Notes: a model not told the origin generated them from the sequence alone. 64,000 bases of DNA from Nocardioides ginsengisegetis (GCF_014138045.1 NZ_JACGXA010000001.1:3147001-3211000), one strand, 5' to 3'; positions 1 to 9,044 are shown, counted from the stretch's first letter. Translations and numbers: made by a program.

Positions 1-2
1 AC

Positions 3-419
3 CGCTTCTACCCCGCCCTGCTGCAGGCCGGCATCCTCGAGCACCCGGTCGACCCGTCGGCCGGCATGACCGACGAGGACCGCGACCGGCTGCGAGCCCG
101 CGGCATCGGGATCACCAACATCGTCCGGCGGGCCACCGCCCGCGCCAACGAGCTCGGCCGCGCCGAGCTGCGCGAGGGAGGCGAGGCCCTGGCGCGGCTG
201 GTGGCCGAGCGGGCGCCGAAGGTCGTCGCGGTCCTCGGGATCACGGCGTACCGCTCCGCCTTCGGCCACCCGAAGGCCGTCCCCGGCCGCCAGCCCGAGC
301 CGCTGGCCGGCGCCGAGCTGTGGGTGGTGCCGAACCCCAGCGGGCTCAACGCCCACGAGAACGTCGCGTCCCTCGCCGAGGCCTATGCCGCCCCGGCGAG
401 GGCCGCGGGAGTTCTGTGA
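3..419 (+). CDS. mug: G/U mismatch-specific DNA glycosylase, C-terminal part
   Basis: The 5' end lies outside the window; the open frame enters at base 3 and ends in TGA at 417-419. The visible 138 residues carry the features of the Mug/TDG uracil-DNA glycosylase family: a GIGITNIV segment near the front and the family's C-terminal motif NPSGLNAH, which shapes the DNA-intercalating loop. These enzymes remove uracil or thymine mispaired with guanine and start base excision repair in the cytoplasm. The N-terminal motif with the catalytic Asn is off the edge, so catalytic competence cannot be judged. The stop codon is 1 nt from the convergent glgC stop, so no separate terminator is visible. Family assignment is fairly secure from the C-terminal motif. 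Confidence 0.85.
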   Translation, partial: RFYPALLQAGILEHPVDPSAGMTDEDRDRLRARGIGITNIVRRATARANELGRAELREGGEALARLVAERAPKVVAVLGITAYRSAFGHPKAVPGRQPEPLAGAELWVVPNPSGLNAHENVASLAEAYAAPARAAGVL

Positions 420-420
420 C

Positions 421-1677
421 TCAGGCCGGCACGATGCTCGGGTAGGTCTGGTCCTTGCCCAGGATCGTCAGCCCGTCCTCGACCACGAAGCCGCGGGCCC
501 GGTCCTCCTCCGGGTCGACCCCGATCCGCGCACCCGGCGGCACCACGACGTTCTTGTCGAGGATCGCGTTGCGCACGATCGCGCCCGCCCCGATCCGCAC
601 GTCGTTGAGCAGCACCGCGTCGGTCACCTCGGCTCCGGAGCCGATGAACGCCGCCGGCGAGAGCACCGACCGGTTCACCGAGCCGCCGCTGATGACGACA
701 CCGGGCGAGAGCAGCGACTCCAGCGTCCGCGAGGCGTGGCCGTCCTCCCCCGGCGTGATCTTCACCGGCGGCTGCGGGCCGTAGGAGGTGAAGATCGGCC
801 AGTCGAAGTTGTAGAGGTTGAAGACCGGCAGCGGCGAGACGAGGTCCATGTGCGCGGCGTAGTAGGACCCGATGGTCCCGACGTCGCGCCAGTAGCCGCG
901 GTCGCGGGCGGTGGCGCCCGGCACGGAGTTGTCCTTGAAGTCGTAGACACCAGCCTGGTCACGGCGCACGAACGCCGGGACGATGTCGCCGCCCATGTCG
1001 TGCTTGGAGCCCGCCTCGGTCGCGTCGCGGGTCACCGCCTCGACCAGCGCGTCGGCGTCGAAGACGTAGTTGCCCATCGAGGCCAGCACCTCGCCGGGGC
1101 TGTCGGGCAGGCCCACCGGGTCGGTCGGCTTCTCCAGGAACTCCCGGATCCGGCGCGGGTCGTCGGGCTGGACGTCGATGACGCCGAACTGGTCGGCCAT
1201 CCCGATCGGCTGACGGATCGCAGCGACGGTGCAGGCCGCGCCGCTCTCGACGTGCTGGTCGACCATCTGCGAGAAGTCCATGCGGTAGACGTGGTCGGCG
1301 CCGACCACGACCACGATGTCGGGCTTCTCGTCGCGCAGCAGGTTGAGGGACTGGAAGATCGCGTCGGCGCTGCCGAGGTACCAGTGCTTGCCGACCCGCT
1401 GCTGCGCCGGCACCGGGGTGACGTAGTTGCCGAGCATCGTCGACATCCGCCAGGTCTGGGTGACGTGCCGGTCCAGGCTGTGCGACTTGTACTGCGTGAG
1501 CACGACGATCTGGAGGTAGCCGGAGTTGACGACGTTGGAGAGCGCGAAGTCGATCAGGCGGTAGATGCCTCCGAACGGGACACCCGGTTTGGCACGGTCG
1601 GCGGTCAGCGGCATCAGCCGCTTCCCCTCTCCACCGGCGAGGACGATGGCCAGGACCTTCTTGCGCGATGCGGTCAT
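421..1677 (-). CDS. glgC: Glucose-1-phosphate adenylyltransferase (ADP-glucose pyrophosphorylase)
   Basis: Makes ADP-glucose from glucose-1-phosphate and ATP, the committed step of bacterial glycogen synthesis. The 418 residues are the usual GlgC length. The N-terminal nucleotidyltransferase domain opens with [13 protein letters not shown] (about residues 13-25), followed by the AKPGVPFGG activator/substrate loop near residue 30 and the conserved GSADAIFQ and GADHVYRMD segments. The C-terminal third is the left-handed beta-helix with GSGAEV and DKNVVV repeats. The ATG at 1677 fits the family N-terminus. The gene is divergent from glgA with only 53 nt between the starts, so the two share one promoter region, as is common in Actinobacteria. 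Assignment is very secure. Confidence 0.97.
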   Translation of the reverse strand: MTASRKKVLAIVLAGGEGKRLMPLTADRAKPGVPFGGIYRLIDFALSNVVNSGYLQIVVLTQYKSHSLDRHVTQTWRMSTMLGNYVTPVPAQQRVGKHWYLGSADAIFQSLNLLRDEKPDIVVVVGADHVYRMDFSQMVDQHVESGAACTVAAIRQPIGMADQFGVIDVQPDDPRRIREFLEKPTDPVGLPDSPGEVLASMGNYVFDADALVEAVTRDATEAGSKHDMGGDIVPAFVRRDQAGVYDFKDNSVPGATARDRGYWRDVGTIGSYYAAHMDLVSPLPVFNLYNFDWPIFTSYGPQPPVKITPGEDGHASRTLESLLSPGVVISGGSVNRSVLSPAAFIGSGAEVTDAVLLNDVRIGAGAIVRNAILDKNVVVPPGARIGVDPEEDRARGFVVEDGLTILGKDQTYPSIVPA

Positions 1678-1730
1678 GGCTGCACGCTAGCCCTGTCGGA
1701 CCGTCGCCCGGCAGGGGTAGTTTCATCGAC

Positions 1731-2921
1731 GTGCGAGTCGACGTGTTGTCCAAGGAGTACCCACCCGAGATCTACGGCGGCGCGGGGGTGCACGTCGCCG
1801 AGCTCGTCCGGGCGCTCCGGCGCCGCTCCGACCTCGAGACCCGGGTCCACGCGTTCGGCGCGCCGCGCGACGAGGCGCTGACGTCGTCGTACGCCGACCA
1901 CGCCGAGCTCGCCTCGGCCAACGGGGCCCTCAAGACGCTGGGCGTCGACCTGTCGATCGCCGACGGCTGCGCCGGCACCGACCTGGTCCACTCCCACACC
2001 TGGTACGCCAACTTCGCCGGCCACCTCGCCTCCCTGCTGTACGGCGTCCCGCACGTCATCAGCGCGCACTCGCTGGAGCCGATGCGACCGTGGAAGGCCG
2101 AGCAGCTCGGCGGCGGCTACGCCGTCTCGTCGTGGGTGGAGAAGACCTCCTACCTCGCCGCGTCGACCGTGATCGCGGTGTCCTCGGCGATGCGCGACGA
2201 TGTGCTGCGCTCCTACCCCGACATCGACCCCGGCAAGGTCCAGGTCGTGCACAACGGCATCGACACCGACGACTGGGCGCCGGTCCACGACCCCGACCGG
2301 GTGCGGTCGCACGGCGTCGACCCCGACCGCCCGTCGGTGGTGTTCGTCGGCCGGATCACCCGCCAGAAGGGGCTGCCGCTGTTCCTGCGGGCGGTGGCGC
2401 AGCTGCCCCCCGACGTCCAGATCGTGCTGTGCGCCGGCGCCCCGGACACCCCCGAGATCGAGGCCGAGGTGGTCGCCCTGGTCGACGGGCTCAAGCAGAC
2501 CCGGCAGGGCGTCGTGTGGATCCGCGAGATGCTGCCGCGGCCCGACGTGGTCGCGCTGCTGACCAACGCCACGGCGTTCGTGTGCCCCTCGATCTACGAG
2601 CCGCTCGGCATCGTCAACCTCGAGGCGATGGCCTGTGAGACGGCCGTCGTGGCCACCGCGACCGGCGGCATCCCGGAGGTCGTCGTGCACGGCGAGACGG
2701 GGCTGCTGGTGCCGATCGAGCAGGCCACCGACGGCACCGGCACGCCGCTGGACCCCGACCAGTACGTCGCCGACTTCGCCGCCGCGCTGAACGAGGTCGT
2801 CTCCGACCCCGAGCGCGCGGCGGCGTTGGGCAAGGCGGGCCGGCAGCGGGCGATCGACGCGTTCAGCTGGGGCGCGATCGCCGAGCGGACCGTCGAGGTC
2901 TACCGCTCGGTCAGCGGCTGA
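1731..2921 (+). CDS. glgA: Glycogen synthase, actinobacterial GT4 type
   Basis: Uses a nucleotide-sugar donor to make alpha-1,4-glucan or, in actinobacterial homologues of this type, maltose-1-phosphate for the GlgE route. The 396-residue protein begins VRVDVLSKEYPPEIYGGAGV, the donor-loop motif of this family. The C-terminal GT-B domain holds GRITRQKG (about residue 205) and the YEPLGIVNLEAM motif (about residue 288) with the two conserved acidic residues of GT4 retaining enzymes. The GTG at 1731 was chosen because the family motif follows it directly; an upstream in-frame ATG at 1668 would overlap the glgC start. It is paired divergently with glgC, so both glycogen enzymes are probably co-controlled. 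Whether it is strictly a glycogen synthase or a GlgM-like enzyme cannot be settled by eye. Confidence 0.93.
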   Translation: MRVDVLSKEYPPEIYGGAGVHVAELVRALRRRSDLETRVHAFGAPRDEALTSSYADHAELASANGALKTLGVDLSIADGCAGTDLVHSHTWYANFAGHLASLLYGVPHVISAHSLEPMRPWKAEQLGGGYAVSSWVEKTSYLAASTVIAVSSAMRDDVLRSYPDIDPGKVQVVHNGIDTDDWAPVHDPDRVRSHGVDPDRPSVVFVGRITRQKGLPLFLRAVAQLPPDVQIVLCAGAPDTPEIEAEVVALVDGLKQTRQGVVWIREMLPRPDVVALLTNATAFVCPSIYEPLGIVNLEAMACETAVVATATGGIPEVVVHGETGLLVPIEQATDGTGTPLDPDQYVADFAAALNEVVSDPERAAALGKAGRQRAIDAFSWGAIAERTVEVYRSVSG

Positions 2922-2988
2922 GGAGCGTCGCCTCGGGGGCTGTGGATGACGCCCGACGCCCGACCCGGATCGGGGGCAGGCTGGCCGC

Positions 2989-3384
2989 ATGAAGCAGCTA
3001 CCACCGATCCACACCCAGGCCGACCTCCACGAGGCGTGGGGGACGCTGATGCAGCCCCTCGGGTTCTCGGGGCACAGCATCTGGCTGATGTTCCTCACCC
3101 CGGAGGGGGAAGCCCTGCCCCAGCTCACCGAGATCACCGAGGCCGCAGACCCTCCGGCCGCGGGCAGGGAGTCCGGCCTCGCCGAGCTCCTGCGCCACTT
3201 CGCCGACCTGCGCCCCGCCTTCCTGCGCTCGCGCCCCGGGCCGGCCGTGATCACCGCCGACGACCGGGCGTGGGCACGAAGCCTGTACGCCGCGTGCCGC
3301 AGCGCCGAGGTGCCGGCCGAGGTCGTCCACCTGGCGACCGACACGGCCATCGTGGCGTTGCCACGGGACGAGCTCGCCGCCTGA
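2989..3384 (+). CDS. Hypothetical protein, 131 aa
   Basis: No family was recognised. The 131-residue protein has no signal peptide or membrane span; it contains a GFSGHSIWLMFL segment near residue 25 and an alpha/beta composition with a DDRAWARSLYAACR helix. An ATG with the upstream sequence ggcaggctggccgc starts the frame 67 nt after glgA, so it could be read with glgA or from its own promoter; a TGTGGATGAC motif sits at 2941-2950. The stop codon falls inside a perfect hairpin that can end transcription here. Coding is supported by the strong third-position GC bias and by the well-fitted space between glgA and the gluconate operon. Confidence 0.65.
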   Translation: MKQLPPIHTQADLHEAWGTLMQPLGFSGHSIWLMFLTPEGEALPQLTEITEAADPPAAGRESGLAELLRHFADLRPAFLRSRPGPAVITADDRAWARSLYAACRSAEVPAEVVHLATDTAIVALPRDELAA

Positions 3385-3396
3385 CCGGCGGCGAGC
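3372..3396. terminator. Bidirectional hairpin at the convergent gene ends
   Basis: A perfect 10-bp stem (GCTCGCCGCC / GGCGGCGAGC) with a 5-nt loop that contains the stop codon of the upstream forward gene. It lies between that gene and the convergent gntP, so it can serve both. There is no clear T-run, as is usual in high-GC Actinobacteria. Confidence 0.6.
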
Positions 3397-3413
3397 CCCT
3401 TCACGTCGTCCGG

Positions 3414-4823
3414 CTAGACCACGATCCCGAGCAGCAGCACGAACACCAGGCCGGTCACCGACAGGATCGTCTCCATCAGCGACCAGGTCTTGAGGGTCTG
3501 GCCGACCGACAGCCCGAAGTACTCCTTGACGAGCCAGAAGCCGGCGTCGTTGACGTGGCTGAAGAAGACCGAGCCGGCGCCGACGGCGAGCACCACCAGC
3601 GAGGTCTCGCCGGTGCTGAGCCCGTCGACCAGGCCGATCATCAGCGAGGACGCGGTGATGGTCGCGACGGTCGCCGAGCCGGTGGCGAGGCGGATCAGGA
3701 CGGCGAGCACCCAGGCGAGCAGGAGCACCGAGATGTTCTTGTCGGCGGCCCAGTCGGCCAGCAGGGTGCCGATGCCGGTGTCGACCAGCACCTGCTTGAA
3801 GCCACCGCCGGCGGCCACGATCAGGATGATGCCGGCGATCGCGGGCAGCGAGCCCTCGAGGGTCTTGCTGACCCGGGCGCGGTCCATGCCGGCGCCGCGG
3901 CCGAGGGTGAACATCGCGACGACGACGGCGATCAGGAGCGCGACGAGCGGCGTGCCGAGCAGGTCGAAGACCTGGCGGAAGGTCTGGGTCGAGTCATCGA
4001 TGAAGATGTCGACGAGGGCCTTGCCGAGCATCAGCACGACCGGCAGCAGGACGCTGAACATCGTGACCGCGAACGACGGGCGCTGGGCGTCGGCCTCACG
4101 GTCGGCGTCGAAGGTGTGCGGAGCAGGGACGTCGACCCAGCGGCCCGCGATCCGGCCGAAGAGCGGACCGGAGACGATCACGGTCGGGATCGCGACGAGG
4201 ACGCCCATGGCGAGCGTGACGCCGAGGTCGGCGCCGAGGTAGCCGATCGCGGTCAGCGGACCGGGGTGCGGCGGGACCAGCCCGTGCATGGCCGACAGGC
4301 CGGCCAGCGCCGGGATGCCGACGGTGATCAGGGAGACCTGTGCGCGGCGGGCGACGAGGTAGATGACCGGCATCAGCAGGACGAGGCCGATCTCGAAGAA
4401 CATCGGCAGGCCGATGATCGCGCCGACCAGGGCCATCGCCCACGGCAGCGTGCGCGGCGAGGCGTGCCCGACGATCGTGTCGACGATCTGGTCGGCGCCG
4501 CCGGAGTCCGCGAGCAGCTTGGCGAACATCGCGCCCAGGCCGATCAGGATGCCCACGCCCGAGGCGGTCGCGCCGAAGCCGGAGCCGAAGGACGTCAGCA
4601 CGCCGAGGCCGTCGGCGTCGGGCAGGACGTTCTGGCCGGCGAGCGCGCCGACCGTGATGGCGCCGAAGGTCAGGGCCAGGAAGGGGTGCACCTTGGCGAC
4701 GGTGATCAGCACGACGATCAGGGCGATGGCGACGAGCGCGGCCGTGATCAGCTGCGCACCCGACGCGACCGGCTCGACGAGCGGGGCGGCTGCCAGGGGC
4801 AGGACGGCGGACAGGGCGGACAT
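3414..4823 (-). CDS. gntP: Gluconate:H+ symporter, GntP family
   Basis: Imports gluconate across the cytoplasmic membrane with protons. The 469-residue protein is almost entirely hydrophobic and can form about 12 transmembrane helices, the GntP/GntT family size. Family signatures include the PLMFFEIGLVLLMPVI-like segment GLPMFFEIGLVLLMP near residue 140, VPPHPGPL near residue 185, and GSATVATITASSLM near residue 390. It is the second gene of an operon: its ATG overlaps the gntK stop by one base (TGATG), so translation is coupled. Divergent from the operon is a GntR/FadR-type regulator. Substrate is inferred from the adjacent gluconokinase; related sugar acids are possible. Confidence 0.93.
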   Translation of the reverse strand: MSALSAVLPLAAAPLVEPVASGAQLITAALVAIALIVVLITVAKVHPFLALTFGAITVGALAGQNVLPDADGLGVLTSFGSGFGATASGVGILIGLGAMFAKLLADSGGADQIVDTIVGHASPRTLPWAMALVGAIIGLPMFFEIGLVLLMPVIYLVARRAQVSLITVGIPALAGLSAMHGLVPPHPGPLTAIGYLGADLGVTLAMGVLVAIPTVIVSGPLFGRIAGRWVDVPAPHTFDADREADAQRPSFAVTMFSVLLPVVLMLGKALVDIFIDDSTQTFRQVFDLLGTPLVALLIAVVVAMFTLGRGAGMDRARVSKTLEGSLPAIAGIILIVAAGGGFKQVLVDTGIGTLLADWAADKNISVLLLAWVLAVLIRLATGSATVATITASSLMIGLVDGLSTGETSLVVLAVGAGSVFFSHVNDAGFWLVKEYFGLSVGQTLKTWSLMETILSVTGLVFVLLLGIVV

Positions 4824-5353
4824 CAGTTCTCCTCATCGGGGGTGGGGGCGGTGCCGGGGGTGGCGGTGATGCGGGTGACGGCCTGCTCGACGATCGCGTC
4901 GACGCTCTGGTCCACGTCGACGACGATGCCGCGCTCGTCGGCCTCGAGCGGCTCGAGGGTGGCGAACTGGGAGGCCAGCAGCGAGGCGGGCATGAAGTGG
5001 CCGGGACGGCTGGCCTGGCGGCGGGCAATGACCTCGTGGGAGCCCTCCAGGTGCACGAACTCCAGCGCCGGCACGTGCCGCCGCAGGTGGTCGCGGTAGC
5101 TCCGCTTGAGGGCCGAACAGCTCACGACCCCGCCGTCCGCCCGGGTCGCCAGCCACTCCCCGATCCGCTCGAGCCAGGGCTCGCGGTCGCGGTCGTCGAG
5201 CGGCTGGCCGGCGCTCATCTTGGCGATGTTGGCCGCGGGGTGTAGGTCGTCGGCGTCCTCGAAGGGCACGCCGAGCCGCTGCGCCAGCGCGGCGCCGACC
5301 GTGGACTTGCCGGAGCCCGAGACACCCATGACGACCAGGAGCGGGTGGGACAT
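4823..5353 (-). CDS. gntK: Gluconokinase
   Basis: Phosphorylates gluconate to 6-phosphogluconate, feeding the pentose phosphate pathway. The 176 residues match the family length. The P-loop GVSGSGKST lies at residues 10-18, followed by the substrate-side segment FEDADDLHPAANIAKM and the conserved DRDPW-like DREPWL and CSALKRSYRD motifs. It is first in the operon with gntP downstream (1-nt overlap). The start at 5353 gives the expected N-terminus just ahead of the P-loop. Expression is likely repressed by the divergent GntR-type protein and relieved by gluconate or 6-phosphogluconate, which is an inference from the family. Confidence 0.95.
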   Translation of the reverse strand: MSHPLLVVMGVSGSGKSTVGAALAQRLGVPFEDADDLHPAANIAKMSAGQPLDDRDREPWLERIGEWLATRADGGVVSCSALKRSYRDHLRRHVPALEFVHLEGSHEVIARRQASRPGHFMPASLLASQFATLEPLEADERGIVVDVDQSVDAIVEQAVTRITATPGTAPTPDEEN

Positions 5354-5420
5354 GACGGTTCCTCCGGATCGGGGTGCGGATGACGGCGGTTGTGGCTGCG
5401 CTCACACATGGTGCAAGCAT

Positions 5421-5431
5421 TAGTCATACTT
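5421..5431. promoter_or_regulatory. Candidate FadR/GntR-type operator between gntK and its regulator
   Basis: The sequence tagtcatactt matches the FadR-subfamily operator pattern TNGTNNNACNA at all fixed positions except the last, and its core AGT-CAT-ACT is a short palindrome. It lies in the 145-nt divergent region, inside a noticeably AT-richer stretch flanked by GGTGCAA and TTGCAACC. Binding by the adjacent regulator is an inference. Confidence 0.5.
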
Positions 5432-5498
5432 TTGCAACCCTTTGATCCAGATTTATCCGTTCTTTCCTTCCCTGTGGGCGTGATGCGAGGATGTATGG

Positions 5499-6227
5499 GT
5501 GACGACGACCCCATCAACCAGCCCTTCGCTCGGCCAGCACGCCGGCGTCCTGGACGCGCTGGGCGGCCGGATCGCGTCGGGTGAGCTCGCGGCCGGCCAG
5601 GTGGTCACCCTCGACGGCCTGTGCCAGGCGTACGCCGTCTCCCGCAGCGTGGCCCGCGAGGCGATCCGGGTCCTGGAGTCGATGGGGCTCGTGGCCTCGC
5701 GCCGACGCGTCGGCATCACCATCCAGCCGCGGACCCGCTGGAACGTCTTCGACCCGCGGGTCATCCGGTGGCGGCTGGACTCCGACGACCGGACCGAGCA
5801 GCTGCTCTCCCTCTCGGAGCTGCGGCGCGGCATCGAGCCGGTCGCGGCGGCGCTCGCGGCCGAGCGGGCCAACCCGCACCAGTGCCGGATCCTGGCGGCG
5901 GCGGTCTCCGACATGGTCGTCCACGGCCGCGACGGCGACCTGGACTCCTACCTCCTGGCCGACACGGTCTTCCACCGCACGCTGCTCGAGGCCAGCGGCA
6001 ACGAGATGCTCAGCGCCCTGGACTCCGTCGTGGAGGAGGTCCTCAGCGGCCGGACCCACCACGGGATGATGCCGCACCGGCCGAACCCCGAGGCGATCGC
6101 GCTGCACGACGAGGTGGCCCGCGCCGTACGCCTCGGTGACGCCGAGGGCGCCGAGACGGCGATGCGCGCGATCATCGCCGAGGCCGCGGCCGCCCTGCGC
6201 GAGGAGCAGGGGGACGACCAGAACTGA
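5499..6227 (+). CDS. FadR-subfamily GntR transcriptional regulator (gluconate operon)
   Basis: A cytoplasmic repressor of 242 residues. The N-terminal winged-helix domain (about residues 12-80) contains the GntR recognition-helix segment YAVSRSVAREAIRVLESMGLV; the rest is an all-helical FCD ligand-binding domain with the metal-site pattern of conserved Asp/His residues, including DTVFHRTLLEASGN. The GTG at 5499 was chosen because AGGA sits 7 nt upstream. It is divergent from gntK-gntP, which makes gluconate or 6-phosphogluconate the likely effector. Possible operator: the palindrome at 5421-5431 in the shared upstream region. Function is inferred from family and context; the family assignment is secure. 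Confidence 0.92.
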   Translation: MTTTPSTSPSLGQHAGVLDALGGRIASGELAAGQVVTLDGLCQAYAVSRSVAREAIRVLESMGLVASRRRVGITIQPRTRWNVFDPRVIRWRLDSDDRTEQLLSLSELRRGIEPVAAALAAERANPHQCRILAAAVSDMVVHGRDGDLDSYLLADTVFHRTLLEASGNEMLSALDSVVEEVLSGRTHHGMMPHRPNPEAIALHDEVARAVRLGDAEGAETAMRAIIAEAAAALREEQGDDQN

Positions 6228-6241
6228 CGCGCCCGCCCGAC

Positions 6242-6259
6242 GTGGGGCGCGAGCCCCAC
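6242..6259. terminator. Hairpin between convergent genes
   Basis: GTGGGGC-gcga-GCCCCAC, a perfect 7-bp GC stem with a tetraloop, 15 nt after the regulator stop and before the convergent DUF4234 gene. No U-tract. Confidence 0.45.
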
Positions 6260-6301
6260 CCCGGACGGGCGGTCAGGTGGTGCCAGGTGCCTGGGGTGCG
6301 C

Positions 6302-6796
6302 TCAGGCGGCGCCCACGGACTTCCAGTAGTCGTTGACTGCGCCGTTGGTCTTCACGAACCACACGAGCGGGCCGATCAGGATGAAGGCGCCGGGGAAGTA
6401 CCACAGGCCGGTCATCGCGGAGACGGGCTTCTCGCGGCCCGCGCGCTCGTAGAGGCCGCCGACCTCGCCCGAGGTCAGGTAGGGCATCACGATGCCGACG
6501 AAGAACGCCAGGATCAGCGCGAGGGCGCCGCCCATGCCCTGCCCGGAGTGGCGCTTCATCTCGTCGTGGGTCTTGTAGAACCACACGAGCGAGTAGATGC
6601 CGAACGTCACGATCGCCAGCAGGATGCACAGGCCGGTCGAACGGACCTTGCCGGGCGCGCCGGACGTGGCGCCCATCGGCATCATCCCGGCCTGCGGGGT
6701 GGTCATGGGGGTCGTCATGGGGGCGCCGTACGACGGTGCGGGCGCGGGGGCGGCGACGTCCCCGGTCGGGACCTCGGACGGAGTTGTCTCGGACAT
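6302..6796 (-). CDS. DUF4234-like membrane protein
   Basis: A 164-residue membrane protein of unknown function. An N-terminal Pro/Ala/Met-rich cytoplasmic tail of about 55 residues precedes the segment VRSTGLCILLAIVTFGIYSLVWFYKTH, written here only in part (ILLAIVTFGIYSLVW), which is the hallmark opening of DUF4234: a first helix ending in GIYxxxWFY. Two to three further hydrophobic helices follow. The ATG at 6796 was preferred over longer in-frame extensions because GGAACAGGAACC precedes it and the extension overlaps an unrelated gene. No neighbour suggests a role. Confidence 0.8.
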   Translation of the reverse strand: MSETTPSEVPTGDVAAPAPAPSYGAPMTTPMTTPQAGMMPMGATSGAPGKVRSTGLCILLAIVTFGIYSLVWFYKTHDEMKRHSGQGMGGALALILAFFVGIVMPYLTSGEVGGLYERAGREKPVSAMTGLWYFPGAFILIGPLVWFVKTNGAVNDYWKSVGAA

Positions 6797-6976
6797 GTGG
6801 CGGTTCCTGTTCCCCTGGAGTTGGTGTCCCTCGCGGGACGGCTGCGCGAGGAATCTATGGCCGCACCACCTGCTGCCGGGCCGAATCGCCGTTATCCACA
6901 GGTGCGGTCCGGACGGGTTCGCGACGGTGGTGGACCGGGCAGGCTGGTCGGTGACGACGACCTCTCGGGAGACCTC

Positions 6977-7291
6977 ATGACCATCGCCCTGGACCACACC
7001 GCCTTCGACACGGGCGTGTCCGACGTCCGCACCGCGTCCCTCGACCTCGACGAGCGGCGACGGCGGCTCGACCGGGACGTCACGGGACTGATCGACGGCG
7101 CCTGGACCGGCGCGGCCGCGACCGCGTTCGGCGAGGCCTGGACCGAGTGGTGCGAGGGCGCCGACGAGGCCATCGCGGCCCTGGCCGGGATGGCCGAGCT
7201 CCTCGACGCTGCCCACGGCGCGCTGGTCCGGCAGGACGATGCCTCGGTCGACCGGACCACGCGCCTCGCCGCGCGGCTGGGCGGGCTCTGA
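6977..7291 (+). CDS. WXG100-family protein
   Basis: A 104-residue helical-hairpin protein of the WXG100 (EsxA/EsxB) superfamily. The motif is visible as WTG in DGAWTGAAATAFGEAW, about residue 43, between two amphipathic helices, and the length is canonical. Such proteins are substrates or chaperone-like partners of type VII secretion. GGGAG lies 5 nt ahead of the ATG at 6977. The next gene is a second WXG100 protein that overlaps by one base (TGATG), so the two probably form an antiparallel heterodimer. No EccC or other T7SS component occurs in this window. Confidence 0.85.
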   Translation: MTIALDHTAFDTGVSDVRTASLDLDERRRRLDRDVTGLIDGAWTGAAATAFGEAWTEWCEGADEAIAALAGMAELLDAAHGALVRQDDASVDRTTRLAARLGGL

Positions 7292-7587
7292 TGAGCGGCT
7301 TCGACGTCGACCTCGACGAGCTGCGTCGGGTCGTGGCCCGGGTCGACGCCTGCGAGACGGCCTTCGAGGAGATCGCCACCGACCTCGCCGCCCGGGTCGC
7401 CGCCCTCCACGGCACCTGGGAGGGGCTCGCCGCCGATGCTCACCTGACCGCCCAGGCCCGGTGGGAGCACGGCTTCGCCCGGATGCGCGAGGCCCTGCGG
7501 GCCCTCCACGCCGCCGCGTCCGGGGCCGAGGCGAACTACGCCGACGCCGCCGCGACCAACCAGCGGATGTGGGAGCAGGTGACCTAG
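7291..7587 (+). CDS. WXG100-family protein, partner of the preceding gene
   Basis: A 98-residue protein with the WXG motif as WEG in HGTWEGLAADAH (about residue 43) and two predicted helices, matching the WXG100 family. Its ATG overlaps the stop of the upstream WXG100 gene by one base, so translation is coupled and a heterodimer is likely, as for EsxA/EsxB. A secretion signal of the YxxxD type (YADAA) is present near the C-terminus at NYADAAATN. The gene runs into the stop codon of the convergent secreted-protein gene, the two stops overlapping. Confidence 0.85.
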   Translation: MSGFDVDLDELRRVVARVDACETAFEEIATDLAARVAALHGTWEGLAADAHLTAQARWEHGFARMREALRALHAAASGAEANYADAAATNQRMWEQVT

Positions 7588-8936
7588 CGGGAGGTGTCGG
7601 TCGGGGTGGGTGCGCTCGGGCTGGGTGCGCTCGGGCTGGGTGCGCTCGTGGTCGGAGCCCCCGGGGGCGGGCCGATCGAGAGCGCCGGGGACGTCGCGGC
7701 GAGGTTGCCGGCGGTCGCGGGCACGGTGACGACGTAGCGCCAGGTGCCGCCGAGGGTGTCGGCGACGGGGATGGCGTAGCGGCCGTCGGCGTCGGTCCGG
7801 GCCGAGCCGACCTGCACCGGCCGCTTGGCCGTGAGCCGCCACAGCGTCGCGACGACGCCGGCCCTGGCGGGGGTCATGGTGCCGGTGACCGTGACGCCAC
7901 CGTCACGGTCGGCCAGCCGGTCGGCGGTGACCAGCGGCGTCACGTCGACCACGACGGGCGCGGAGGTGCTGGCGTCGGTGGAGGAGCTGCCCAGGAAGCG
8001 CCAGCGGTAGAGGGTGCGGGTGGTGGGCTGCACGGTCAGCGACACGTGGCCGCCACGCACCTCGGACCCCTCGACCGGCGAGAAGGCCTTGGCCCCGAAC
8101 GGCTGGGCCTCCAGCACCAGCAGCCCGTCGGGGACCGGCACACCGGACCCGGACAGCAGCGTGCCGTCGAGGCGCACGGCGTCGCCGACGACGACGGAGG
8201 GACCGGAGGCGGCGATGTCGGTGACCGAGGTGTAGCCCTCGAGGTCGTAGGTCGTGACGCCGGCCGGGCCGCCGATCCGCAGCGCGTCGATCTTGAAGGG
8301 GTTGCCGTCGCAGCCGAAGCCGATCGCGTAGAACCCCTGGCCGTCGCCGCCCTGGGTGGCCATGAAGTCGGTGACCGTGGCGCTCCCGGGCGCCGGCAGG
8401 TCGGTGGCCCGCGGCGGGACGGGCGCGTGGGTGACGGCGTCGACGTGGCTCCACGTGTAGCTCAGGCCGGTGACGTCGACCGGCCGCCAGCCACCGGGGG
8501 CGGCGGACAGCTCGGCACGTCCGACCCAGATCCGGTCGGAGTCGCGGTCGGCGGGCGGCTGGTAGCCGACGTAGGCGACACCGGTCGTGCCCGACGGCGC
8601 CGCGAGCGACAGGCCGGCGACGGTCGTCGCTGCGAGCGAGGCGACCCGGTGCTGGGAGCCGACCGCGTTGCCGCCGGCGAGGTCGTACTTGAGGCTGCGC
8701 TCGCCCGCGGGGGCGCCGTCGCCGCGGCTGAGGAAGGTCGGGATCGGCTCGGGGACCCGGTCGTAGAGGCCGGCGCAGCCGACGATGGCCAGGCTGTTGT
8801 AGGCGTCGGGGAAGGCGAAGCCGCGGACCACGACGGTCGTGTCGGCGGAGGCCGACGCGGCCGAGCCCAGGACCATGGACGCGGACATGACCGCAGCCAC
8901 GACCGCTCCGATGACCAGCACCACTGCTCGACGCAC
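7584..8936 (-). CDS. Secreted hypothetical protein with Ser/Pro-rich tail
   Basis: A 450-residue exported protein of unknown function. A clear signal peptide (about residues 1-32, ending GSAASASA-D) is followed by a beta-rich body with a possible carbohydrate- or Ig-like C-terminal region (residues about 230-410, including TVTGTMTPARAGVVATLWRL). The C-terminus is low complexity (SAPSPSAPSPSAP) encoded by three tandem 15-mers at 7606-7650. The start is GTG at 8936. It converges on the WXG100 pair with overlapping stops. No catalytic motif was recognised. Confidence 0.75.
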   Translation of the reverse strand: MRRAVVLVIGAVVAAVMSASMVLGSAASASADTTVVVRGFAFPDAYNSLAIVGCAGLYDRVPEPIPTFLSRGDGAPAGERSLKYDLAGGNAVGSQHRVASLAATTVAGLSLAAPSGTTGVAYVGYQPPADRDSDRIWVGRAELSAAPGGWRPVDVTGLSYTWSHVDAVTHAPVPPRATDLPAPGSATVTDFMATQGGDGQGFYAIGFGCDGNPFKIDALRIGGPAGVTTYDLEGYTSVTDIAASGPSVVVGDAVRLDGTLLSGSGVPVPDGLLVLEAQPFGAKAFSPVEGSEVRGGHVSLTVQPTTRTLYRWRFLGSSSTDASTSAPVVVDVTPLVTADRLADRDGGVTVTGTMTPARAGVVATLWRLTAKRPVQVGSARTDADGRYAIPVADTLGGTWRYVVTVPATAGNLAATSPALSIGPPPGAPTTSAPSPSAPSPSAPTPTDTSR

Positions 8937-9044
8937 GAGCCCCTCCTTCGGCCTCCCCCACGAAGGCCCTCCCGAAAGCCCCCGATGGCTCTGGGAGGAA
9001 GGGTACGTCGGGATGCCGACATCGTCAGCGGTCGAGCCGGTCTT

